From Diabrotica undecimpunctata (lineage: Eukaryota > Arthropoda > Insecta > Coleoptera > Chrysomelidae), in assembly GCF_040954645.1 (NCBI RefSeq), contig NC_092806.1, positions 132,579,151-132,643,150 on the forward strand: a stretch of DNA of 64,000 nucleotides, written 5' to 3'. The stretch's first letter is position 1. Each line of letters begins with the position of its first letter. The notes below the pieces were generated by a model. It saw nothing but the letters and a program-made list of their open reading frames with translations, ran no database searches and was not told where the DNA came from. A program made the position numbers and the translations under genes. Shown here one piece after another: positions 1-9,132 of this stretch.

Positions 1-313
1 AAAAAGGGACTAGCCAGACAAAGATGGTTTGATAGCCTACAGAAAGATCTCAGAAAATAGGGAATTGGTGGTTGAGAATAAAGAGAAATCTTCTTCTTCA
101 AGTGCCATCTCCGCGGCGGAGGTCGGCAATCATCATAGCTATTCGAACTTTAGAGACGGCTGCTCTGAAAAGTTCATTTGATGTACATCCGTACCACTCT
201 CTCAGGTTGCGCAGCCATGACATTCTACGCCTCCCTATGCTTCTCTTTCTAAAGAGAAATAACAGTGGTGAATGGAGGAGAATAGTACGTCAATTTAGTA
301 GACAAGGAGCATG
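1..313 (+). pseudogene. RTE-like non-LTR C-terminal tail, split by an insertion
   Basis: Positions 1-78 read on the plus strand as a tail containing RQRWFDSLQKDLRK. This fits the (G)RPRxRWxDxxxxDLR motif that closes many RTE-like single-ORF retrotransposons. The reading seems to resume after position 260 with a short W-rich stretch (GEWRRIVRQ) and a stop near 311. In between lies a separate 160-bp insertion with its own target-site duplication. The element enters from outside the window, so its body is not visible. Family assignment rests on one short motif and is tentative. Confidence 0.42.
90..249 (-). mobile_element. 160-bp 5'-truncated non-LTR insertion with (GAA)n tail
   Basis: The minus strand encodes the last part of a non-LTR protein (a Ser-rich GRRRxSWLxNL-type end) and finishes in a GAAGAAG tail, seen on the plus strand as cttcttcttcaagtgcc. 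It is bounded by an 11-bp direct repeat taaagagaaat at 79-89 and 250-260, as expected from target-primed reverse transcription. The same 3' end, GGCAC-TGAAGAAG, recurs at about 1950, 32066 and 61571-61590 in this window. Only the extreme 3' end was copied. Confidence 0.75.
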
Positions 314-1500
314 ATTGGAAAAAAAGTCACCCCAGTTGATACAAGTTTTGTAATATATAAGTATTATATTAATTGTGTTAATTGTATTTTAGCCCTAGGC
401 CTCCAAGGCCTGCTGAGCTTTGTAAAAGAACATAACAATATGTGTGTACCCTATTATCTTATTCATTTTCAATTTATTTTGCAGTACATTTGTTGAATGT
501 GTTCTTATAAATTTCTCCTATACATACATTTCACAATTTGATTTTTAGATGTAAGCTGTACTAGAAGTTGTGTAAGTAAATACATTCTTAAAGGTAGTCA
601 CTGCTTCACCACAAACACTAATGACGTAAGTAGAATTACCGATTCTACAGTGAATAAGCTTTTTTTTAATTATTTAAAAAAAAATCAGATCATTGTGTTA
701 AATTTCTTGTGTGCGGGTGACTTATCATCCAAAACGAGTAAGGCTTAGTACATGGCGGCCATGGCCTATCACAATTACGATGTTTTCGATGACTTGTTGT
801 AATAATAAAGATAAAAAAATTACACTCTAAGTAATTACATCTTATCACATGTACTAAAAACTTCCGTATTCATTGTGCAAGACGTTAACAAGTAATAAAA
901 CTATATACAAAATAATAGCGTCTCACCCATAATAAAAATTACTGCGTTCAAATTGTTTTTGTTAAGGACTTATTTATTATTATTGCCCCACCTTAAAAGA
1001 TGTGTGGCATTGAGGACGATGAGTTATATTTTTGTAAACAACGCTCGTTATTTCTTGTTTTTATTATACGATTATTTACTGCTGCAATTACAAACTAGTG
1101 TAACAGAATTACATATTCATCACGCGTATTTCGTAGAATTATTAATAGAGAAACAATGGGTTGCGTAACATATTAACCCCTAATTTGTGTGTTACCCCCT
1201 AATAAGTGTATTACCGCTGAATTTTAAAGATACAAAATATACTTTTGTGTTCATTATACTTCTATTTAAAATTTTTTGAGTTTTAAAAAAATATTTTATT
1301 AGTTTTTAACTTTCGTACTGTCTTCAAAAACTCCTTGCCAAAATTCTAGAACTAGGTTCGTCAAATTTTTTGCATCAGATAGGATATAATACTTATATAA
1401 GGTTAGACTTTCAGCCAATAAGTGAAAGAACGTATAAATTACGAATTTAATCAAAGTTCTTTAATAATACAATTATCAAAATTCACTGTTCTATGAAGAA
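314..1500. other. AT-rich stretch without a recognised gene
   Basis: Both strands carry only short open frames of low-complexity composition. Positions 340-480 resemble a non-LTR 3' UTR (a ccctaggcctccaaggc block), but I cannot assign it to a family. Confidence 0.5.
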
Positions 1501-1520
1501 AAGGAAACCAAAGAAACCAA

Positions 1521-1968
1521 GATGCGGATAGTGAGGTGCTACATTCTTTCAGTGTTATTATATGAAGTTGAAGTCTGTGCACTGACAGAAAAGCGGATTG
1601 AAGCCTTCGAGATGTGTATTACAAGAGTATACTAAAAATATCGTATGTGGATCATGTCACCAACGTTGAGATCCTACAGCGCATGAGAAAGGAAAAAGAA
1701 GTGCTTAATTTAGTGAAACAACGTAAGCTTGAGTACCTCGGGCACGTGATGCGGAACGAAGAAAAATATCGATTTTTTCAACTCGTTATGCAAGTTAAAG
1801 TATTTGGCAGGAGAGGATCGGGACGCCGTCGTATCTCGTGGTTACAAAACCTCTGACAATGGTTTGGGATGACCTCCGCGGAGCTGTTTCGCAGAGCTGT
1901 CAACAAAACCATGATAGCCTTGATGATCGCCAACATCCGGACCGGATAAGGCACTGAAGAAGAAGATA
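1521..1968 (+). pseudogene. Non-LTR C-terminal fragment, (GAA)-tail family
   Basis: This is the C-terminal region downstream of the reverse transcriptase fingers and palm. It starts in a YILSVLLYEVE segment (normally LLYGxExWTLT), continues through ISYVDHVTNVEILQRMRKE, then KLEYLGHVMRNEEKY and GRRRISWLQNL. The final part is TSAELFRRAVNK followed by MIANIR. At least two frameshifts and an in-frame stop after SWLQNL show it is dead. The 3' end reads aaggcactgaagaagaag, the family tail. No reverse transcriptase active site is present, so it is a 5'-truncated copy. It has the same domain order as the fragments at 31304-32084 and 61571-62076. Confidence 0.75.
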
Positions 1969-2059
1969 AAGAAAAGGACCTAGAAAATAAAAAGAAATGT
2001 TTTATCAACATCTATACACCGCATACAATCAGCCAAAAAAAAAGACAGAAAAATAATAA

Positions 2060-2958
2060 TCAAGGACATGAATGCTAATACTGGAAAAGAAATCGATTAC
2101 ATGGAAACAATAGTTAAGCGTAGCCTCCATGACACAACTAATGAAAATGGAAGCCTACTAATAGACTTCGCTACTAGCAACGGAATGATCATAAGGTCAA
2201 CCTTTTTATTTAAATATGGCCACATGGCTTTCACCGAATGGTCAAACAACCTACCATATAAATCATATGTTAGATCGGCAACATATGAACAATATACAGA
2301 AGAGCGGCAACAAGCATAATAGATACGAGAAATAGGAGGGAAGCAGTATGCGGCTCGGATCACTTTCTACTAAATTCAAATAAAATTAAGATATCGTATA
2401 AACATACAGGAGAAAAACAAACACACAAACACCGAAAAATCCAGAAATAGAAAAGCTATTGCGAGAAGAATTAAATAAAGAACTACTAGAACAGAGGTAA
2501 GAATTAATACAAGAGGAATGGAATAAGATTAAGACGATAACATAGGAAATAGCTAAAAGAGTGATATGAATTAAAAAAACATAAAAAAAAAGAGCTTTGG
2601 TTTGATAAATAATGTAAACAAGCAATAGACAAAACAAATGAACCAGACTAGCAGTATGCTTAAAGAAGAACACGAATAAGGCGTGAAAAATATTAAAAAA
2701 AACGAAGGAAGGCAGACAAAATATGCAGAAAAAAGAAGAGGAAGTATGAAAACGACCAAATACGAAAACTGTGGAAAGATTTCAATCAGGGTGACACTAG
2801 AGAGCATAGAAATTCCTGAAACAACTCAGAGAGGGATATAAACCAGGCACGAATCTATTTAGAAATAGTGAAGTACAAATTATCAGTAACAATTCAGCAA
2901 TAAAAGCAGGCTGGAAAAACTATTTTGAGCTTTTAGTAACAGAACAAATACAAACAAA
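2060..2958 (+). pseudogene. RTE-like AP-endonuclease and linker fragment
   Basis: The plus strand begins at DMNANTGKEIDY, matching the GDFNAKIGxE motif of the apurinic-like endonuclease. It continues through a SLHDTTNENGSLLIDFA block and a weak TEWS/H segment. Further on, after several frameshifts, KKKELWFDKxCKQAIDK and RKADKICRKKKRKYEND match the basic linker between endonuclease and reverse transcriptase. The SDH end of the nuclease is not intact. The reading stops abruptly near 2958, where an unrelated C-terminal piece starts. Clearly a decayed fragment. Confidence 0.62.
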
Positions 2959-3175
2959 CATGACCCATGCGCCATGTTATGAGAGGGCAAAGAAAATCAT
3001 TATTGCAACTTATTATGCAAGGCAAAATTCGAGAAAAGCGAAATGTGGGAAGACGAAGAATATCGTGGCTGAAGAACTTGAGCGAATGGTTTGATTGCAG
3101 TAGTACAGAACTACTTAGAGCGGCAGTCAACAGGGTTTACATAGGCATGATGATTTCCAACCTTCGATAGAAGAT
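2959..3175 (+). pseudogene. Non-LTR C-terminal fragment (HVMR...GRRRISWLKNL)
   Basis: A 67-residue open stretch at 2967-3170 contains MRHVMRGQRKSLLQLIMQGK, then GRRRISWLKNLSEWF and ELLRAAVN, ending MMISNLR. This is the extreme C-terminus of the (GAA)-tail family. It abuts RTE linker sequence on its left and a reverse transcriptase start on its right, so the three pieces are out of order and must come from separate insertions or rearrangement. Confidence 0.68.
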
Positions 3176-3179
3176 GGAA

Positions 3180-3500
3180 CTTAAAGAATAAGGTATTGAT
3201 ATCATAGCAGCTGAAATTCTCAAAATTGGAGGACAAGCAATGATAGATAGCCAATCTACAAGAAGGGAGATAAACTCAGCTACAAAAACTACGAAAGCAT
3301 ATCTTTACTCGGTGTGAGCTAGACGGTGTTTCCATGGATTAAAAAAAGGAGATTTACTTCTCAGAGCAAATTGTAGGAGAATACTAGGCTGGATTTAGAC
3401 CAGGATGGTTTACTATTGACCAGCCATTCGATGTAAATCAAATATTAAAAGCCTGGGTGCACGAGGACGACACCTGCTGTCAAAAGTAAATAAAACCTAT
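3180..3500 (+). pseudogene. Non-LTR reverse transcriptase N-terminal fragment
   Basis: Frame-shifted translation shows IIAAEILKIGGQAM, then KKGDKLSYKNYESISLLGVS, then GEYxAGFRPGWFTIDQ. These match the early reverse transcriptase blocks (AELLKxGG, KKGDxxxCxNYRGISLL, QxGFRxGRSTxDQ). Stops and frameshifts interrupt each block. The palm domain with the FADD box is absent. Confidence 0.6.
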
Positions 3501-3629
3501 CCTTACATCTATCAGATGAAAGAACTAGGAAGAAATTTGTGAAATTCTCAATATACTACTCCGAAAACAAAATCAGACAAGGTCTGAGAAGTACAACAAG
3601 AGAAGTAGGGTTTATAGTCACCAAAAGAC

Positions 3630-4117
3630 TGCTAAAATGGATTATTGCATTAACACCAATATCAGAGAGAATATAAGACTTCAAGGGAAACTGAATAAAG
3701 TGACAATGGTTAATGCAAATACACAGACGGAAAAAGCTGAAGAAGAAGAGGTTGAAAGATTCTATCAAGAATTACAGAAAGTATGTGATAAAATCCAAAG
3801 ACACGATGCTGGAAAAAGAAAAAACTTTTGTAAATATATCTGGAAAACATAGTTTGCAAATTAAAACCAGACAAAATGGACTTAGAATTGCATAATTTGT
3901 TGCAGCAAATAATTATGTATTTGTCAGTACTAACTTCCAGAGAAAAGATACCCATAAAGGAACGTGGAAAATACCAGGAACCAACAAAGACAATCGAATT
4001 GACTACATTTTCACCTTAAAAAGATGGGTATTTGACATAAACACTGTCAGAACGTATCACGGAGCAAACTCTGACTTAGACCACAACCTTGTGGTGAATT
4101 GCAGTAGAAAATCGTGA
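3630..4117 (+). pseudogene. RTE-like AP-endonuclease fragment
   Basis: RLQGKLNKVTMVNANTQTE matches the endonuclease strand usually reading RIKGKFxxxxxINVHAPTE, and VERFYQELQKVCDKIQRHD follows as in the family. After a frameshift come FQRKDTHKGTWKIPG, NRIDYIF and ANSDLDHNLVV, which correspond to the THKGTW, IDH and SDH motifs. The stretch ends about 30 bp before the TTAA at 4145, where piggyBac inserted. Confidence 0.65.
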
Positions 4118-4148
4118 TATTAACAAAAGGAAAAAATAGTTTAATTAA

Positions 4149-6157
4149 CGCTAATAACCCTGACGTTCTATATGTAGGACGCTAATTTCAATAATTTTTG
4201 AACACGGCCCTGTTTAAATTTGATAACGCCGTCTATCACAAAATGTTACTCAAGGACAAATCGTCCCATTGTTGTTTAGTTTGTTCCTATCGCTTGAAAC
4301 GTCTACTTGTGGTGCGGTTGTAAAAAACGTAAAATATGGCTGAGCATGGAATCAGATTTGCAAGGTAAGAAATGAATATTAAACTTTTGATAAAATATAC
4401 TTTTTTATGATGTTATTTGTATATAAGTGTTCATTTTTCCAAATCGTGAAATAATTTTATCCAAAATGTTTGCCAGGTGGTGATAAATTTGACCGTCCTA
4501 CATGTAGGATGTTAGGATTATGTACTATTATGGCATGAAAATTATAATTTTGAGTAATTATTGTAATCATTGGATTTCTTTGTTTATTTTACTTAGTATT
4601 TAGCCCAAAAGAATTTGTTGATAGTGTTATGAACATACTGCTTTTATTGTTTCAGAGGTTTTTCTTTACATGAGGCCTTGGAGATGTTAGAAGAAGATTC
4701 CACGGCAATACCACTGGTCTGAAGTAGCAACCACCTCAGAGGAAGCAGAAATACTTGATTGGTCAAAGGATAATGATCTCAATATTGATACAGAAGATAC
4801 TCCCATAGACTGGTTCATGAAGTTGTTCGATGAAAAAATTTTTGATTTACTGGTTGTCGAATCCAATAGATATGCAAGTATGAAAAATAAGAAAAATAAG
4901 CTTATATGTATCGAAGAAATCAAAGCATTCGTAGGAATTCTTATTCTTAGTGGTTATGCTCAATACCCAAGGAAGAAGATGTATTGGGAAAAGGATAGAG
5001 ACGTCTGTAATTCCTTAGTTTCTGGGGCACTTGCTAGGGATAGGTTTGATTTTATAATGAGCGTTCTCCATATAGCCGATAATAATAATTTGGATCATTC
5101 TGATAAATTCAGTAAAGTTAGACCTCTCTTTAGGTTACTAAATCAAAATTTTTTAAAACATGCAGTTTTAGAAGAGAACCACAGTGTTGATGAAGCCATG
5201 GTTCCTTATTTCGGGCGTCACGGCTGTAAACAGTTTATAAAGGGTTAACCGATAAGATGGGGATATAAACTTTGGGTTGGATGTAACAAAAATGGGTACG
5301 TAACGTGGTTTGAGCCATACCAGGGAGCATCAACACACGTATCGCCTAAATACAAGGATTTTGGTGTCGGTGTAGGTGTGGTACTCAGTTATGTTGACAT
5401 TCTTATGATGCTAAGTTTGACGGTAATAAGAAATTGACAATTGTCAGCTGGCACGATAATAGTGTTGTATCGCTCTGCTCGAACGCAGTTGGTACGAATC
5501 CTATTCATCAAGTAAAGCGATATTCGCGACAAGAAAAAAAAACGATACTTGTTCCTCAACCATTTATGGTAAAATTATATAATCGAAATATGGGCGGCGT
5601 AGATCGATGCGATCAAAACGTAAGTTTATATAGAACTGGTATTAGAGGAAAAAAGTGGTACTTCTGTTTGTTTACTCACTGTATCGATTTGGCTATACAG
5701 AATGCTTGGCAACTACATCGAAGCAATCAGGGCACTTTGGATCAATTAGCTTTTCGACGACGCATTGCAACTTCACTTCTTCAGCTTTATACAAAAGCGA
5801 CTTCATCTTCTTGTGGACGGCCAAGTCGAAGAGAAAATGCCGATTCTCGTTTCGATGGAATGCATCATTATGTGATTGATCAAGAAAAACAAACTAGATG
5901 TCGCTACTGCCATAAAAAAACAACTATAAGATGTCAAAAATGTGATGTTGGTATCCATGTACGCTGCTTTGTGAGTTACCACACAAATGGTAGTGCTTGA
6001 TCCTGACGTCCTAGATGTAGGACGCTAATTTTTTTTTGTGTACATTGCGATTTTTTGCAATATTATTACAGTAATGTATTCAAGTGTTCCAAATAAAACA
6101 TATTAATAACAAAAAATTGCAGTTTTAATACTATTTCTTATGTCAGGATTATCTGGG
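4149..6157 (+). mobile_element. piggyBac-type DNA transposon, complete but inactive
   Basis: The element is flanked by TTAA on both sides (4145-4148 and 6158-6161), the canonical piggyBac target. Its 16-bp termini are imperfect inverted repeats, CGCTAATAACCCTGAC on the left against the reverse complement of the right end, CCCAGATAATCCTGAC (12 of 16 identical). The right end keeps the usual TTAACCC start and the left has drifted to TTAACGC. Length is 2009 bp, short for piggyBac because the transposase lost an internal segment. It landed between an RTE endonuclease fragment and a Tc1-like fragment. A near-palindrome around tgtaggacgctaattt sits just inside the left end and just after the transposase stop. 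Confidence 0.88.
4336..6000 (+). pseudogene. piggyBac transposase (DDE_Tnp_1_7 type), broken
   Basis: A likely first exon starts at ATG 4336 (MAEHGIRFA) with a gtaagaa donor at 4365. A tttcag acceptor at 4651-4655 leads into GFSLHEALEMLEED, the usual piggyBac N-terminus. A frameshift near 4700 is followed by 4817-5248 with HSVDEAMVPYFGR, which carries the first catalytic Asp. A stop at 5246-5248 sits where families read a Lys before PIRWGYKLW. After LSYVD the frame breaks, and the segment holding the second Asp (usually DNWFT) appears deleted. From 5401 the frame resumes with WHDNSVVSL and NMGGVDRCDQ (third Asp), ending in a Cys-rich zinc-binding tail, RCRYCHKKTTIRCQKC plus HVRCF. It is nonfunctional from at least one frameshift, one stop and the deletion. 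Confidence 0.9.
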
Positions 6158-6161
6158 TTAA

Positions 6162-6330
6162 AAAATGGAATGTTGAAGGATTTAAAAACAAAAGACCCAC
6201 AAAAACAAAATTAGAGTTCAAAAGTGAGGTAAAAGATGGTGTAGACAAAAATTGGAGGAAGATTAGCGCTGAAAATTGCCAAAAGTTGATAATGAAACTA
6301 CTAGAAAAACCATATATGTCGTGGCATATG
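6162..6330 (+). pseudogene. Tc1-like transposase C-terminal fragment
   Basis: The translation includes NWRKISAENCQKLIMKLL. Tc1-family transposases end with EEWxxIxxExCQKLVxSMPRR, so this looks like the last 50 residues with the SMPRR part lost. It begins directly after the piggyBac TTAA, and the rest of the gene is not seen on the other side. Short match, moderate confidence. Confidence 0.4.
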
Positions 6331-6369
6331 TACGATTGTAGTCCCATTGATGATACATGAAACTTTATC

Positions 6370-7329
6370 ATTTGTGGTTCTATTTATTTATATTTTCAAG
6401 ATTTTAACTAATAAGAATGGAATAATAAAACATTTTGTATCTTTGTTATTAGCTATATAATTTCGCAAATTTTTCCCAATAAATTATGTTAAGTAAACTC
6501 ACTTACTGTACATATCTTCGAATAAGTAGTAAAAATATTTACCACTAGACTATAAGATTAAATATTACTACCTTTCTTTCATGTACAGAGAAAGTTGATC
6601 GTTAAAGAATAATAACAATTTCGTGGTAGATACTTTAAACGCTGAATTTTACTTTATTTTTCGCTTTAATATGAAACTGAAATAATCAATGAAAACCGTA
6701 CTAGTGTCAATGCTCACTTATTGGAGCGTTCTTAATCAAATCGTTTATATTCTTAGATGTAAGATCCTTTGAAAATATTCAAATGTATTTAAATTTCATT
6801 TGTGTTGTGACTTTCCTTTAAGTTTTATACAAAATCTAAAAAACAATTTTAGTACATATTTATATTAAGATTCGTAAAAAATTTTTAGCGTATGATAAAA
6901 GAGTTTCCAAAAGCTATATTTAGTTTGCATTTCGGGATGATCTTAGATTTAGCGGTATGTTGGTTTTAATGAAAGGCATGTTCCAAAGATGTTTCGAGAA
7001 TAACCAAAGAAATTATTATGTTTTTTAGCAATATTAAGACTTTTGATAGAAATTAATATTTTTTTTAACAGCTCAATTTCAACAATCAACGCTCCAATTT
7101 TAAAATACTGGTTAATTCCAATTCTAGTTACAGAAATAAAATATGGGAAAATATTTTTGCATTTTTTTTCTTAAATAAAACTTTAAAGATATTGGGAATA
7201 ATATTGAGTCTAAATAGTTGTATTTGTTAGATAGTTAGGTCATTAAGGTCAAGTTAAAATTGCAAATTGGTATTGAAATACCAGATTGTGATGTAAGTAT
7301 ATCTAGTTTCATTAATTACTTTACTTATC
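6370..7329. other. AT-rich stretch without a recognised gene
   Basis: About 960 bp of A/T-rich sequence with no coding similarity that I can see and no obvious inverted or tandem repeat. Confidence 0.5.
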
Positions 7330-7740
7330 TATGGCTTTACACAGCATATTCTATTTGTCGTCTACCACATCCCAATCGCTATTTCTTCTTGTCATAGATA
7401 TCTTCAGTGAAGTTTCCTTTTTCCTTTGCTGTTTTTATTTGTCCGTTTCCCTGTAATCTAGGACGTCCTCTTTTCCTTCTATTTGTTTCCATTTGCAGTT
7501 CTCAGCGGTATTCTGGTCTTGTCCATCCTTCACATATGTTCATACCAGAGTAATTTACGTTTTTCTATGTGTCCACTTTATATTGATTAGTTCCCTAATT
7601 CTTTCAATTAGTACTCCACTACAATTGTCCATAAGTGTAAATCTGCTTCTTCTTCAAAACATCATTTTCATTACATTTAGTTTGTTTTTATTGTTTTATT
7701 TCGCACACACGGCTCTGAGAGGTATTTAAAGATATCCCTG
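7330..7740 (-). pseudogene. Non-LTR C-terminal fragment
   Basis: The minus strand, with several frameshifts, reads LLWYEHM then RMDKTRIPL, followed by a Lys/Arg-rich block and TEDIYDKKKQRLGCGRRQ. This resembles the WYGHVxRM ... RRxRGRPR ... DRxxWRLGxGRR end of an RTE-like protein. It is strongly decayed. Confidence 0.45.
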
Positions 7741-7744
7741 TTAA

Positions 7745-8225
7745 GCTTATAACTTCTTATTTGTATGGCAGACACCAGGCGGAAGTGTCTAAAGGTCATC
7801 TCTCCGATTTTCTATCCGTAAAACGTGGGACTTCACAAGGTTCGGCCTTTAGGACCTCTTTTGTTTATTATTTATGTCAACGATTTGCCTAAATTCATAT
7901 CTCCGTACAAAACTATACAATTAGCAGATAATACGACATACCTTATATCAAGAAAAAATAATGGTGATTTAAAAATGTCTCATGAGACAGTTTCTAATAA
8001 ATCTAGCTCATGGTTTGCTGCAAACAAACTAAAACTTAACTCTGATAAAACGCAAAATTTGGTTATATCTGCAAGTAATTTACACAATGAGCTAGGTAAC
8101 AAAGAGACTGTTAAAATATTGAGAATAACCATAGATAATCGAATCAACTGGTAGGCTCATATCTCAACTTAAGAAAAAGCTATCAAGTTCATTTTTTTTT
8201 ATTCGCCAACTAGCAAGGGTTGTCG
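7745..8225 (+). pseudogene. Jockey/CR1-like reverse transcriptase fragment
   Basis: Translation with one frameshift reads KRGTSQGSAF, then PLGPLLFIIYVNDLPKF, ADNTTYLIS and SSWFAANKLKLNSDKTQ, then LRITIDNRINW and ISQLKKKLSSSFF. These are reverse transcriptase blocks 4 to 7 (GxxQGSxLGPLLF, FADDTTL, WFxxNKLxLNxxKTQ, LGIxIDxxLNW) of the Jockey/CR1 type. The catalytic ADD is changed to ADN. No endonuclease or 5' portion remains. Confidence 0.72.
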
Positions 8226-9119
8226 AAAAGTATTAAACAGCTAAGCTGTAACAGTTTCGATAAAGTTATCAAAAAATATCTTCTAAAGCATTGTCTTTAC
8301 TGCTCAGAAGAATATATGACTCATTGCACAACATCCACTGAACTGCTTACCGTAACTTTGCCATTAATGTTTATATCCTTTTTTTAATACTATGTATTTT
8401 TTTTTACTTGCTACATACAATATTTGTATCTGTTATGTAGTATAAATACTCTACTCTGAGCCATACAGTAAACAGTTTTCCACTATTGTCTTGAAAATTT
8501 GGTCTTTTGTTTGCTTATAATATCAGAAATAATTCCAGATAAAACAATTTTATAGTTCTTAAAAAAAAATTTAATCCTTGAACTTATCACCTTCATACAT
8601 ATTAAGACGACTCTAACATGACTACTTTAGTTTATTATCTTATAAAAACTCTTTGTTTTGGACTAATTAAGCATATGTCAAAATCCTTTTAAACTAACAA
8701 TTAATTACGAAATATTTTCTTACATATACCTATAGGCTGTGACCTTTACTTCAAGTATCTAATTTAAAACATTGTTTATTTTAATAATTAAGCAGAAAAC
8801 AATGAGTTTTTGTACCCTAAAAACGTTATAATTTGGAAATAATGATTTTACAATATTTTCCTTTGTTTAATAGTGACAGTGGTAATGTGAATCTAATAGA
8901 CTACAAGCTTATGTCATATTTTTAAGGAGCCATTTGACCCAGCATGAACCACATATAAAACAATACTACAATAAGTAATAACAACTTTAGCAACTATGCC
9001 GTCAATTTTTATCGGCACAGGTAGCTACACAGGTAAAGTAAACTATCCAAGGAATTTTTTTCAAATATATTTAAGTATACGGCATATTGTCATAATGTCA
9101 TAATATATATATATATCAA
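8226..9119. other. AT-rich stretch without a recognised gene
   Basis: No coding similarity seen. A short (TA)n run lies near 9103-9114. Confidence 0.5.
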
Positions 9120-9132
9120 TGTGCGAAAAGTT

